The position numbers and the translations under genes are program-made. Positions 19,301 to 26,716 of a stretch of DNA of 64,000 nucleotides are shown piece by piece; the stretch's first letter is position 1, and each line of letters opens with the position of its first letter. This stretch comes from JAIXWP01 sp965247015 (GTDB lineage Bacteria; Bacteroidota; Bacteroidia; Flavobacteriales_D; Sanyastnellaceae): NCBI GenBank assembly GCA_965247015.1, contig CBDFGG010000005.1, positions 1 through 64,000 on the forward strand, in the 5' to 3' direction. Under the pieces are notes generated by a model that was given only the letters and a program-made list of their open reading frames with translations, was not told the DNA's origin and did not search any database.

Positions 19301-22300
19301 GTTGTAACTTACACTTGGACAGCAACTGACAACTGTGGTAACTCTATCACTGAATCAGTAGTTGTAACAATCGTTGACACAACATTACCAACAGTATTCG
19401 CACCACAAGGTGGTGAGTATAGCTGTGACGCTGATATCATGTACGGTATGGCTGAAGCTTCTGACCTTTGTTCAGAAGAAGTAGCTATCACTTGGTCACA
19501 AGATACCATCGCTGGTAACTGTCCAAATAACTACACTATCGTTCGCACATGGTTCGGTACAGATGCTTGCGGTAACGTAGGTTCTGCAACTACTAACTAC
19601 TATGTTTATGATGATACTAACCCATTCTTCACTGAAGTTGCAGGAGATGTAACTATCGAGTGTAACACTCCAGTACCAGCAGCATTTGCAACAGCAGGTG
19701 ACAACTGTGGTTCTGCAGAAGTAACACACACTGAAATGATGTTCGAAGGCGAGTGTGCTAATAGCTACACAATCGTTCGCACATACGTTGCAACTGATCT
19801 TTGTGGAAATACATCATCAACAACACAAACAATAACTGTAGTTGATACTACTGCACCTTCTATCGAGGGTATCGTAGAAATCGATCGTCCATGTGATGAT
19901 TACATGGGTATTTATGTTTCTACTTCTGACAACTGTGACGAAGAGCCATCATTGACTTATCTTGATGAAGCTGTTTCTGGTGGTTGCCAAGGTCGTATCA
20001 TCCGTACTTACACATCTTCTGATGATTGCGGTAACACTGATACTTTCGTACAGATCATCACATTGATCGACGAAGTTGATCCATTCGTTACTTCACAAAC
20101 TGAAGACTTCACTGTAGAGTGTGGTTTCGAATATTCAACTCCAGTAGTTACTTTCGGTGACAACTGTGATGATGAATTGGAAATTGATTCTGAAGTTGTT
20201 TCTGAGGGTACTTGCCCAGAGGTTGTAACATACACTTGGACAGCAACTGACAACTGTGGTAACTCTATCACTGAATCAGTAGTTGTAACAATCGTTGACA
20301 CAACATTACCAACAGTATTCGCACCACAAGGTGGTGAGTATAGCTGTGACGCTGATATCATGTACGGAATGGCTGAAGCTTCTGACCTTTGTTCAGAAGA
20401 AGTAGCTATCACTTGGTCACAAGATACCATCGCTGGTAACTGTCCAAATAACTACACTATCGTTCGCACATGGTTCGGTACAGATGCTTGCGGTAACGTA
20501 GGTTCTGCAACTACTAACTACTATGTTTACGATGAGACTAACCCATTCTTCACTGAAGTTGCAGAAGATGTAACTATCGAGTGTAACACTCCAGTACCAG
20601 CAGCATTTGCAACAGCAGGTGACAACTGTGGTTCTGCAGAAGTAACACACACTGAAATGATGTTCGAAGGCGAGTGTGCTAATAGCTACACAATCGTTCG
20701 TACATACGTTGCAACTGACCTTTGTGGTAACACATCGGAGACAACTCAGACAATCACTGTAGTTGATACTACTGCACCTTCTATCGAGGGTATCGTAGAA
20801 ATCGATCTTCCATGTGATAACTACATGGGTATTTATGTTACAACTTCTGACAACTGTGACGAAGAGCCATCATTGACTTATGATGATGAAGCTGTTTCTG
20901 GTGGTTGCCAAGGTCGTATCATCCGTACTTACACATCTTCTGATGATTGCGGTAACTCTGCTACTTTCGTACAAGTTATCACTTTGGTAGATATTATCGA
21001 TCCAACAGTTGCTGAGCAACCAATGGATATGACTATCGAGTGTGGTGATGATGTTCCTTCATTCTTGCCAGAGTTCTCTGACAACTGTGATGATGAATTG
21101 TCTATCGAAGCAGCAAGCAGTACTTCAACAGAAGGTTGCACTGAAACAATCACTCGTACTTGGACAGCAACTGACAACTGTGGTAACTCTATCACTGTTG
21201 ATCAAGTGATCACTATTGTTGATACAACTGCTCCAGTATGGTACAGTGAAGGCTACACTGAAACAGTATCTTGTGGTACTGCATACAGTGTCAGTGCTGG
21301 TGAAGTATTTGAATTGTGCAATGGCTACGAAATCTCTGAAGTTGTTGAAACTATCGATGGTCAGTGTGAAGCTGAATACACAGAGATCCACACATTCATC
21401 GCTACTGATGCTTGTGGTAATGCTTCTCTTCCATATGTAGTAACAATCAACTACGTTGATAACGAAGCTCCATATTTCACTTCAATTCCACAGTCTAACG
21501 AATTCTCTTGCGACGCTATCATTCCAAATGAAATGCCTGTTGCTGGTGACTTCTGTAGCTCTGTAGAAGTTGACATGGTTGAAGAAATCATCGATGGTGA
21601 GTGTGCAAACTCTTACATCATTGTTCGTACATATACAGCAACTGACGCTTGTGGTAACGTAAGCGAGCCAGTATCTGTATCTTACTACATCTATGATAAC
21701 ACTAACCCAACGATTGAAACTGAATTGGTTGATCTATCTTATGATTGCCCAGTTGAAATCGTTCCAGCTACTATCGTAGTATCTGACAACTGTTCTGAAG
21801 TAGCAAACATCACTGTAACTCCATCAGTAATGACTATCTGGTCTGATGACTGTGGTAACGGTGTATATGAAGTTTCTTACTTCGTACAAGATGAGTGTGG
21901 TAACTTCTCTGAAGCATCATACTCTATCAGCATCTATGATGAAGAAGCTCCAGTATTGAGCGAGACTCCAGAAAACTTAGTTCTTGATTGCGAAGAATCA
22001 TTGCCAGCTGCTGCAGTAGTAACTGCAACTGATAACTGCACTGAGATCGTAACAGTTGAGTACACTGAAGAAATCATCGGAGAAATGCCAGCTGAAGGTT
22101 CTATCGCTGATTGTAACCTATTGACTCCAGTACGTCCTGCTGGTAACCCATGTAACTATGCATACGATTGGGCTATGGCTCTATTCGCAATGCCAAGTGC
22201 ACACCGTTACTATCAAGTACAATCAGGTGAGTTGGTACAATATCCAAACGGTACTGTTCACGTAGTAGCTACTATGGTTAACGCGATGAACAACGCTAAT

Positions 22301-23101
22301 GGATTCTATGTAGATGTAACATTTGCAAATGCATTGGATTGGGCTCAGTGGAGCACTCAGTCATTCCCAACTGGCTTCAAGGCTGATTGTGGTGGTGAAG
22401 ATGAGAACCACCAAGACTGGATCTACTACTTGTTGCAAGCTGGTGAAGGTGCTGAGTTGGTTGGTTTCGGTGGTTACACTGGATCTGCTATCAACCTAGT
22501 ACACGCTCCATCTAACAACTACTTCGGTTTCCAATTGGGTAACGGTGCAAACAACTACAACGGAGACGACAACGGCTTCGGTGGATGGTTCACTTACAAC
22601 GGTGTATTCTTGGTGGATGGTCAACCAATCATGAGCGGTAACGCTTCTGGTGCTGGTGACTTTGCATTCAACTTGGATTGCTGCCCAGACTACTCTGTAG
22701 TACGCACATGGTCTGCAACTGACTGTACTGGTAACACTACAGTTCACACTCAGACAATCACATGGGGTGCTTCAAACAGCAACGATCCTGGTTTCGATTT
22801 CGGAACAGAGGTTGAAACTGCTGAAGTAGTAAAAGGTAACATCGATATCGTAGCTGTATATCCAAACCCATCAGTAACTACATCTGATGTGAAGTTTGTA
22901 TCTAAGATCAACGATGTAATCACTCTTGATGTTATGGACGCAACTGGTCGTGTCGTTGCTAAGATGTACTCTGGTAAAGTAGAAGCTGGACAAGTTTACA
23001 AGTTCACTTTGAATACTAGCGCATTCAACAACGGTCTATACCAAGTTCGTTTGATGTCATCAACTGAAGTTGCTACTAAGCAATTGCAGATTGTGAAGTA
23101 A
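16307..23101 (+). CDS. Giant secreted HYR-like repeat protein with T9SS tail
   Basis: A 2264-residue protein probably exported by Sec and then carried across the outer membrane by T9SS. A long signal peptide (hydrophobic core about 27-41, cleavage near ANA-QE at 44) precedes about 22 Ig-like modules of roughly 75-80 residues. Each has a linker such as VVDTTAPxF, a TVEC strand, a DNCD turn, and a TYTIVRTWTATDxCGN strand with three to four Cys, the pattern of HYR-like modules. Residues about 185-360 and 1936-2124 carry two related insert domains (both with DWAQWS and SNxYFGFQ). Residues about 2178-2264 are a type A sorting domain (VYPNP, then GRVVAKMYSG, ending KQLQIVK). Codons are strongly biased to AAC, TTC and GGT, suggesting high expression. 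A surface adhesin or matrix role is inferred. Confidence 0.9.
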   Translation: MSRTLRSLQDVEGCCSTTTILNWGRKAVLFLSMFVFWGLGTANAQENPCDPSIDLTCPSNVSISCDDVENIELGGSPSFVVNGCDDFNAEVTIDHTDLVIPSTACSYTIVRTWIVSIPQFEVAESCTQTLSVYDNEGPIFSELNDITVQCIEDVVAPTATATDACSGDADVTPFEVHTAGVISTCVLTTPIGPGPDGAIWLFGALNQGLAASDYWSWAPGATLTSYDDGTAHVSGTVVNNGNATQSWVVSMWLVNKRDWAQWSALGRSYKNDLNLAGTNYLNWEYYELLEGFSTLTGAGSYAGNILYLSHQPSNYYFGFQKGIAANNRNSNDGLSGWFYYNGWYNGVWRSGHGDLFTNTECTPNNPQLQCNDEVTYFFRATDACGNATITSQTVTVVDTIAPEFTNCPEDMTVECSDELPALAEGITATDNCDDDVTVLYLGQSEPTTEDGCTFIVTRTWAAFDDCNNRTDCVQTFTIVDTTAPFFTYVPEAVTFECDEDVVREDATASDLCHAATTAVTVEEELIEGECINEYTIVRTFTANDGCGNTAVATQTISVVDTTAPVFNPFEAYISVECTEVESVMAPTATDNCQGEVVVTLTQELLNSGGCLGVLERHYRATDACGNFTDVVMFIAIQDTTNPIVENPADFTVECSEVPAQPEVNAYDNCDLPVTVVPSSEIIAGECENSYTIIWTWTATDYCENVTVVSTTVTVVDTTNPTLENVPADITIECSDEVPAVVMPTGSDNCDENVDVVYTSMIQPGNCPNNYTIVRMFRAFDNCGNEGMAVQYITVQDTTAPTFEGVAQLSFECDEDIVWVVPSYSDNCQGDVAVTSVDATIEDGSCYAVYTRTYTFTDVCGNASSFVQTATVVDTTAPSFEGSIVEIDRPCDDFNGTYVSVTDNCNDYNVTFTDEAVSGGCQGRIIRTYTAIDACQNAAQFVQIITLIDEVAPFVASQTEDFTVECGFEYSTPVVTFGDNCDDELEIDSEVVSEGTCPEVVTYTWTATDNCGNSITESVVVTIVDTTLPTVFAPQGGEYSCDADIMYGMAEASDLCSEEVAITWSQDTIAGNCPNNYTIVRTWFGTDACGNVGSATTNYYVYDDTNPFFTEVAGDVTIECNTPVPAAFATAGDNCGSAEVTHTEMMFEGECANSYTIVRTYVATDLCGNTSSTTQTITVVDTTAPSIEGIVEIDRPCDDYMGIYVSTSDNCDEEPSLTYLDEAVSGGCQGRIIRTYTSSDDCGNTDTFVQIITLIDEVDPFVTSQTEDFTVECGFEYSTPVVTFGDNCDDELEIDSEVVSEGTCPEVVTYTWTATDNCGNSITESVVVTIVDTTLPTVFAPQGGEYSCDADIMYGMAEASDLCSEEVAITWSQDTIAGNCPNNYTIVRTWFGTDACGNVGSATTNYYVYDETNPFFTEVAEDVTIECNTPVPAAFATAGDNCGSAEVTHTEMMFEGECANSYTIVRTYVATDLCGNTSETTQTITVVDTTAPSIEGIVEIDLPCDNYMGIYVTTSDNCDEEPSLTYDDEAVSGGCQGRIIRTYTSSDDCGNSATFVQVITLVDIIDPTVAEQPMDMTIECGDDVPSFLPEFSDNCDDELSIEAASSTSTEGCTETITRTWTATDNCGNSITVDQVITIVDTTAPVWYSEGYTETVSCGTAYSVSAGEVFELCNGYEISEVVETIDGQCEAEYTEIHTFIATDACGNASLPYVVTINYVDNEAPYFTSIPQSNEFSCDAIIPNEMPVAGDFCSSVEVDMVEEIIDGECANSYIIVRTYTATDACGNVSEPVSVSYYIYDNTNPTIETELVDLSYDCPVEIVPATIVVSDNCSEVANITVTPSVMTIWSDDCGNGVYEVSYFVQDECGNFSEASYSISIYDEEAPVLSETPENLVLDCEESLPAAAVVTATDNCTEIVTVEYTEEIIGEMPAEGSIADCNLLTPVRPAGNPCNYAYDWAMALFAMPSAHRYYQVQSGELVQYPNGTVHVVATMVNAMNNANGFYVDVTFANALDWAQWSTQSFPTGFKADCGGEDENHQDWIYYLLQAGEGAELVGFGGYTGSAINLVHAPSNNYFGFQLGNGANNYNGDDNGFGGWFTYNGVFLVDGQPIMSGNASGAGDFAFNLDCCPDYSVVRTWSATDCTGNTTVHTQTITWGASNSNDPGFDFGTEVETAEVVKGNIDIVAVYPNPSVTTSDVKFVSKINDVITLDVMDATGRVVAKMYSGKVEAGQVYKFTLNTSAFNNGLYQVRLMSSTEVATKQLQIVK
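18955..20990 (+). repeat. Internal 921-bp (307-residue) tandem repeat in the giant gene
   Basis: The same DNA recurs with exactly 921 bases offset: for example GAAGCTGTTT at 19046, 19967 and 20888. Each unit encodes four HYR-like modules, starting near GIVEID and passing through CGFEYSTPVV, APQGGEYSCD and ECNTPVPAAF. Units one and two are nearly identical at the DNA level over roughly 720 bases; the third is partial. Unit boundaries are approximate. Confidence 0.92.
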
Positions 23102-23124
23102 TCGAATTAAACTATCTAATATCA

Positions 23125-23160
23125 AAACGCCCTCATCGCAAGATGGGGGCGTTTTTTTTT
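23125..23160 (+). terminator. Terminator of the giant gene
   Basis: Stem AACGCCCTCATC / GATGGGGGCGTT with a GCAA loop and one T-G wobble, followed by nine or more T. Confidence 0.88.
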
Positions 23161-23173
23161 GCTCAATAGGCGT

Positions 23174-23181
23174 TATATTTG
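23174..23181 (+). promoter_or_regulatory. Probable promoter element of tRNA-Ser
   Basis: TATATTTG followed by CGCCC, matching TAnnTTTG. No gene other than tRNA-Ser lies downstream on this strand nearby; the distance to it is 185 bases, filled by a repeat tract. Confidence 0.5.
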
Positions 23182-23191
23182 CGCCCGCTAC

Positions 23192-23357
23192 GGTGGCTCG
23201 CGGCTTGCGGCTTATGGCTTGTGGCTTGTGGCTTGTGGTTCGTGGCTTATGGCTTGTGGCTTATGGCTTGCGGCTTATGGCTCGTAGCTTATGGCTTGTG
23301 GCTCGTGGCAGTTGTTGCCGGCTGTTAACTGATAGCTAATAGCTGATAGCTGATAGC
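23192..23357 (+). repeat. Degenerate GGCTTRTGGCTT repeat tract before tRNA-Ser
   Basis: About 130 bases of variations on GGCTTGTGGCTTATGGCT, then several TAGCTGA units. The same repeat style returns at 29664-29745. It encodes nothing convincing and lies between a promoter element and the tRNA. Confidence 0.85.
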
Positions 23358-23366
23358 CTCGAAGAT

Positions 23367-23454
23367 GGAGAGTTGTCTGAGTGGTCGAAAGAGCACGCCT
23401 GGAAAGTGTGTATACCCCAAAAGGGTATCTAGGGTTCGAATCCCTAACTCTCCG
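23367..23454 (+). tRNA. tRNA-Ser (GGA)
   Basis: An 88-base tRNA with a long variable arm (TATACCC-CAAAA-GGGTATC). Acceptor GGAGAGT pairs with ACTCTCC, discriminator G, anticodon loop CTGGAAA gives anticodon GGA. CCA is not encoded. Confidence 0.97.
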
Positions 23455-23457
23455 CAA

Positions 23458-23491
23458 GAAAAAAAAAGAGTCCGGTGTGGCTCTTTTTTTT
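23458..23491 (+). terminator. Terminator after tRNA-Ser
   Basis: AAAAAAAGAG ... CTCTTTTTTT around a 10-base loop, immediately after the tRNA. The stem is mostly A/T but has a T run on the plus strand. Confidence 0.65.
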
Positions 23492-23505
23492 ATTCTCGAA
23501 ACTCA

Positions 23506-23558
23506 ATTCTCGATTCTCGATTCTCGATTCTCGATTCTCGATTCTCGATTCTCGATTC
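23506..23558 (+). repeat. Heptamer tandem array ATTCTCG, about 7.5 copies
   Basis: A perfect array of the 7-base unit ATTCTCG over 53 bases. Variants of the same unit occur at 26447-26675, 28031-28060 and 59326-59360, and inverted near 59680-59710. Confidence 0.92.
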
Positions 23559-23674
23559 ATTCTCATTTTCCTACTCATTCTCTTTCTGTATCGGTCCCTG
23601 ATCTCCACTGATGTCTTTTTACTTTATAGTATTAAAGTGAATAGGAATAATCTCACAATCAAACTCAGAATGAG

Positions 23675-23693
23675 CCCTTCGACAAGCTCAGGG
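23675..23693 (+). repeat. REP-like short palindrome
   Basis: CCCTTCGACAAGCTCAGGG, an imperfect palindrome (CCCT...AGGG). From memory this exact type of sequence is a very widespread intergenic repeat in many bacteria. Confidence 0.6.
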
Positions 23694-23903
23694 ACCAATC
23701 GAGAATGAGAATGAAAATGAATAGAGTTGTGAAGACTGAGAAGTTATGAATTTTTGAATTTCGAATTCCGAATCTTCGAATCCTCGAATCCTCGAATTCT
23801 GAGAATTATTTTGTCGATAAAGGGTTGTGTAATTATATTGTGTTCAAATTAAAACTGGACGAGGGAATTTCCCTTTTAATCTGATAAATTAAATTATTCG
23901 GGA
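23694..23903. other. Intergenic stretch with degenerate TTCGAAT-type repeats
   Basis: Bases about 23748-23810 are low-complexity variations on GAATTTCGAATTCCGAATC. GGGAATTTCCC at about 23864-23874 is a small palindrome. No promoter or gene was recognised. Confidence 0.6.
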
Positions 23904-24395
23904 ATGACTGCCTTAAACGACTCTTATCTTTTCGCGAAAGAAGCCGCTTTTGTTGACCCAGTTCCTACTACACCTGAGCAAATGGAAAATGCATCGCGCA
24001 TGCCTAAGTTGGATGGCTTAACAGTCTATCCGAAATTCACTGCACAGCTTGGTCAAGATATCACGTTAGTGGCTTTTGAGATGACCAAAGAGAAAGCGCT
24101 TGGAAAGAATAGTGCAGGTGTGAATATCAACGCAGGATATTTCTTCTGCTTACAAGAAAGACCAGGAGAGATGAGGTTTGGGTTGAGTGGGGAGGATTTT
24201 TCAAGCCCAATTAATTGGCTCGAATTAAGTTGGGAGAGTATCTCAAATGCAGCGATTTTACAAAGTTCATTAATAGTCCCGTTCGGTATTGGATTCCAAG
24301 ACTATTCTTGGTTTTTTTCGTCCGGAGATATGGCTTTTATTTTAATGCGACAGCCTGTGAATTATGTGATAGAATCAAAATCATTGATATTATGA
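23904..24395 (+). pseudogene. Probable 3' remnant of a larger protein gene
   Basis: An open frame of 163 codons without signal peptide, in a neighbourhood of secreted proteins. The text starts abruptly (MTALNDSYLFAKEAAFVDPVP) and continues with a compact domain (YFFCLQERPGEMRFGL, then NWLELSWESI, later MAFILMRQPVNYVIE). From memory this style of sequence appears at the C-terminus of very large proteins, some near phage-tail-like injection clusters, so I infer a 5'-truncated copy; this is not confirmed. The frame is open for only eight codons upstream of the ATG. It shares ATGA with the next gene. An intact small protein is the alternative. Confidence 0.45.
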
Positions 24396-26446
24396 AACTA
24401 ACATTTTTTATTTTGCTTTTATTAAGCGGAGAATGTTCTGCACAATTCCCTGAACTCTTATTTGTAAAAAGTTTGGGAGTAAGTGGCAGCAATGCTGAAG
24501 TACAAACGGCTTACGCCATTGATATTGATACTCTAGAAAATGTATATACTGCCGTGAGTGGCGGAACTTCTTTTAACTTAGGGATGACAGATAATCCAAC
24601 AATTATTACTTCTTCAAGTAATCAGTCTGCGATTTTAGCGAGATTTAACGAAGATCAATTCAATCTCGGGGGGTTTGGATATTTATCTATAGATGTGATG
24701 AGATGCGATAATTCAGGTTTACTTCTGACAGGTAGAGCCAACTCGAGTTCCAATTTTAATTTTTCTAATCTCCCTTTTCCGAACATTGAAAGTTTACAAG
24801 AAGGTTCAAAGTTATTCTTATCTCGTTATGATTTTGAAGGTTTTCCATCATGGGTTGTATTGGGGTCAAGTTTAATTGTAGATGGTGTAGTAGGGGGAAA
24901 TAAGGTAATGGCAGGCTTTCAAGGATGTACGAATTGCCAATTCATAGATGGTTTAAGTAATGAATATCAATTTAATGAGACCTTCCAAGAAGCTGTTCTG
25001 CTGGCACTGGATGAGACTTCGGGTGAATTGAATAGTAGCAAACCTTTGCTCACTACTGGATTATCATTAATCGAAAGTGTTGATTACAGCTCACACTTGA
25101 ATGAAACGTCTTTCTCACTTTTTTTTACAGGGGATCTAGATTTCCAATGGCAAGGTTCAACACCTAATTTGGTTCAAGCTGAGTATAGGACGGGTGCTGT
25201 GGTCAGTTATAATAGCGTTCTAGAAAATACATCTTTAATCACTTTAAATCCAATAGGCTTTCAGCCCTCTTGGAATTCATGTCGTTCGATTAGATATGAT
25301 AATGATGGTAATTTATATTGTTATTTCTTTACTAGTGAAGGGGATTATAATCTAAAGATCAACAATTCTGAGTATCCTATTAATGTCGATGCGCCAACTG
25401 ATTTAATAATATTAAAGGTTGACAATATGAAGCGTCTTTGTTGGGTCAAAAATTTAAGTATGAATGGCTTTGCAAACTCTAGGCATTTGAATATTGATAA
25501 AAATGGATATTTATACTTTTCTGGGAGCTATAACGAAGAGCTAGTGATTGAGGAAGATGATGTTTCTCTTTTTGCAGCATTTTCAGACAATGCTGGTTTT
25601 TTATCAAGTTTTACTCCCGAAGGTTCGACGCTTTGGTGTCATTCTATTTCTGATCAAACAAATTCTACAGTATTCGATTTAGTGGTAAACTCTCAACGTG
25701 AAATGTATGTAAGTGGGGACTTCGTTGCATTTGGAGTTGACTTCGATTTTAATCCTGATGTGGTGGTAAATTTAGGTCCAGGTAATCAGAAGGATCCCTT
25801 CATTGCCAAATATCAATTACCTGAAATTACTCCCGATTTATTTGTATCGAAGAGATATGAAGGGGTGGGCGTTTCTGAAGATGGCGCAACTGACTTGATT
25901 CGATTGAGATTATCAAGAGTTCCGGAGTCCTCAGTTTCTGTTGAACTAACACCAGATGAACAAATCAATTTAGGCAATGGTGTCGGTGTTCCAATAGTAT
26001 TAGAATTCGCTGCAGATGACTCCTCGATTTTAGAACAAGTCGTCAATATATCAGCGTTGAATGATCTAGTAGTTGAGGGATTGCATTCAGGATTGATTTC
26101 CATTTCGATGACCAGTGCAGATGCTGCATTTAATAATTTATCAGAAAATCCAATAGCAGTATCTATCATCGATAATGATATCATCAGTGTTGACGAGATC
26201 AATGAATTTGGATTTTCTATGTCTCCAAATCCGGCTTCCAATTTCATTGATATCACTTCTACTAAAAAACTAGAGGCAGATGCTTCCATTGAAATCATTG
26301 ATATGCAAGGCAGAAAGGTTCATTCACAAAATATGAACTCAAGTGTCACTCGAATCGAAGTATCCCAATTGGCTATTGGTTCTTACACTGTGGTAGTGAG
26401 CGCTGATAGCAAAGTGATTTGGAGAGAGGGGTTGCTAGTGAAATAG
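24392..26446 (+). CDS. Secreted protein with Calx-beta-like domain and T9SS tail
   Basis: A 684-residue exported protein. I chose the ATG at 24392 because it begins a clean signal peptide (MKLTFFILLLLSGECSAQ); the frame is open further upstream but without sense. Residues about 20-480 form repeated beta-propeller-like strands (patterns such as ARFNEDQFNLGGF and ILKVDNMKRLCWVKNL), common in SBBP-like surface proteins. Residues about 485-595 look Calx-beta-like, ending in the usual IIDND. The last 75 residues are a T9SS type A sorting domain (SMSPNPASNFIDI, IIDMQGRKVHSQ, ending REGLLVK). Its start overlaps the stop of the preceding remnant. The ligand or role is unknown. Confidence 0.85.
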   Translation: MKLTFFILLLLSGECSAQFPELLFVKSLGVSGSNAEVQTAYAIDIDTLENVYTAVSGGTSFNLGMTDNPTIITSSSNQSAILARFNEDQFNLGGFGYLSIDVMRCDNSGLLLTGRANSSSNFNFSNLPFPNIESLQEGSKLFLSRYDFEGFPSWVVLGSSLIVDGVVGGNKVMAGFQGCTNCQFIDGLSNEYQFNETFQEAVLLALDETSGELNSSKPLLTTGLSLIESVDYSSHLNETSFSLFFTGDLDFQWQGSTPNLVQAEYRTGAVVSYNSVLENTSLITLNPIGFQPSWNSCRSIRYDNDGNLYCYFFTSEGDYNLKINNSEYPINVDAPTDLIILKVDNMKRLCWVKNLSMNGFANSRHLNIDKNGYLYFSGSYNEELVIEEDDVSLFAAFSDNAGFLSSFTPEGSTLWCHSISDQTNSTVFDLVVNSQREMYVSGDFVAFGVDFDFNPDVVVNLGPGNQKDPFIAKYQLPEITPDLFVSKRYEGVGVSEDGATDLIRLRLSRVPESSVSVELTPDEQINLGNGVGVPIVLEFAADDSSILEQVVNISALNDLVVEGLHSGLISISMTSADAAFNNLSENPIAVSIIDNDIISVDEINEFGFSMSPNPASNFIDITSTKKLEADASIEIIDMQGRKVHSQNMNSSVTRIEVSQLAIGSYTVVVSADSKVIWREGLLVK

Positions 26447-26675
26447 ATTCTCTCAATTCTCGAAATTTTCGATTCTCGATTCTCGATTCTCGATTCGCAA
26501 TTCGGAATTAAAATCTCGATTCTCGAATTTCGAATCTTTGAATTTCGAATCTCGATGTGGCTTGCGTTAGGGATTGTAGCGGAAATCCTTTTTTGAACGA
26601 AGTGAAGAAAAGATTGGAGCGGAAAGCCCGGCCGAAGGCAACGCCCAGAAAACGATTCTCGATTCTCGAATTTTT
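26447..26675 (+). repeat. Intergenic repeat tract with heptamers and a paired element
   Basis: TTCTCGA and TTCGAAT variants at about 26447-26555. Two direct copies of a 17-base unit then occur 40 bases apart: GATTGTAGCGGAAATCC at 26572-26588 and GATTGGAGCGGAAAGCC at 26612-26628. A GCCCGGCCGAAGGC stretch and more TTCTCGA follow. I recall the paired unit as a common intergenic repeat in Bacteroidota. Confidence 0.8.
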
Positions 26676-26716
26676 TGACTATTCTTGATTGTTATAATTC
26701 ATCTTTATCTCACACT

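Noticed and set aside
19309..20650. Repeated Cys/Val/Ser-rich open frames on the minus strand inside the giant gene, 921 bases apart
   Set aside because: They are antisense shadows of the duplicated repeat; composition is unnatural and no start context is present.
23502..23560. CRISPR array
   Set aside because: The 7-base units have no spacers and there are no cas genes in the window.
23365..23708. Overlapping short plus-strand open frames across tRNA-Ser and the heptamer array
   Set aside because: They translate the tRNA and the repeat; the protein is a run of LDSRFSI.
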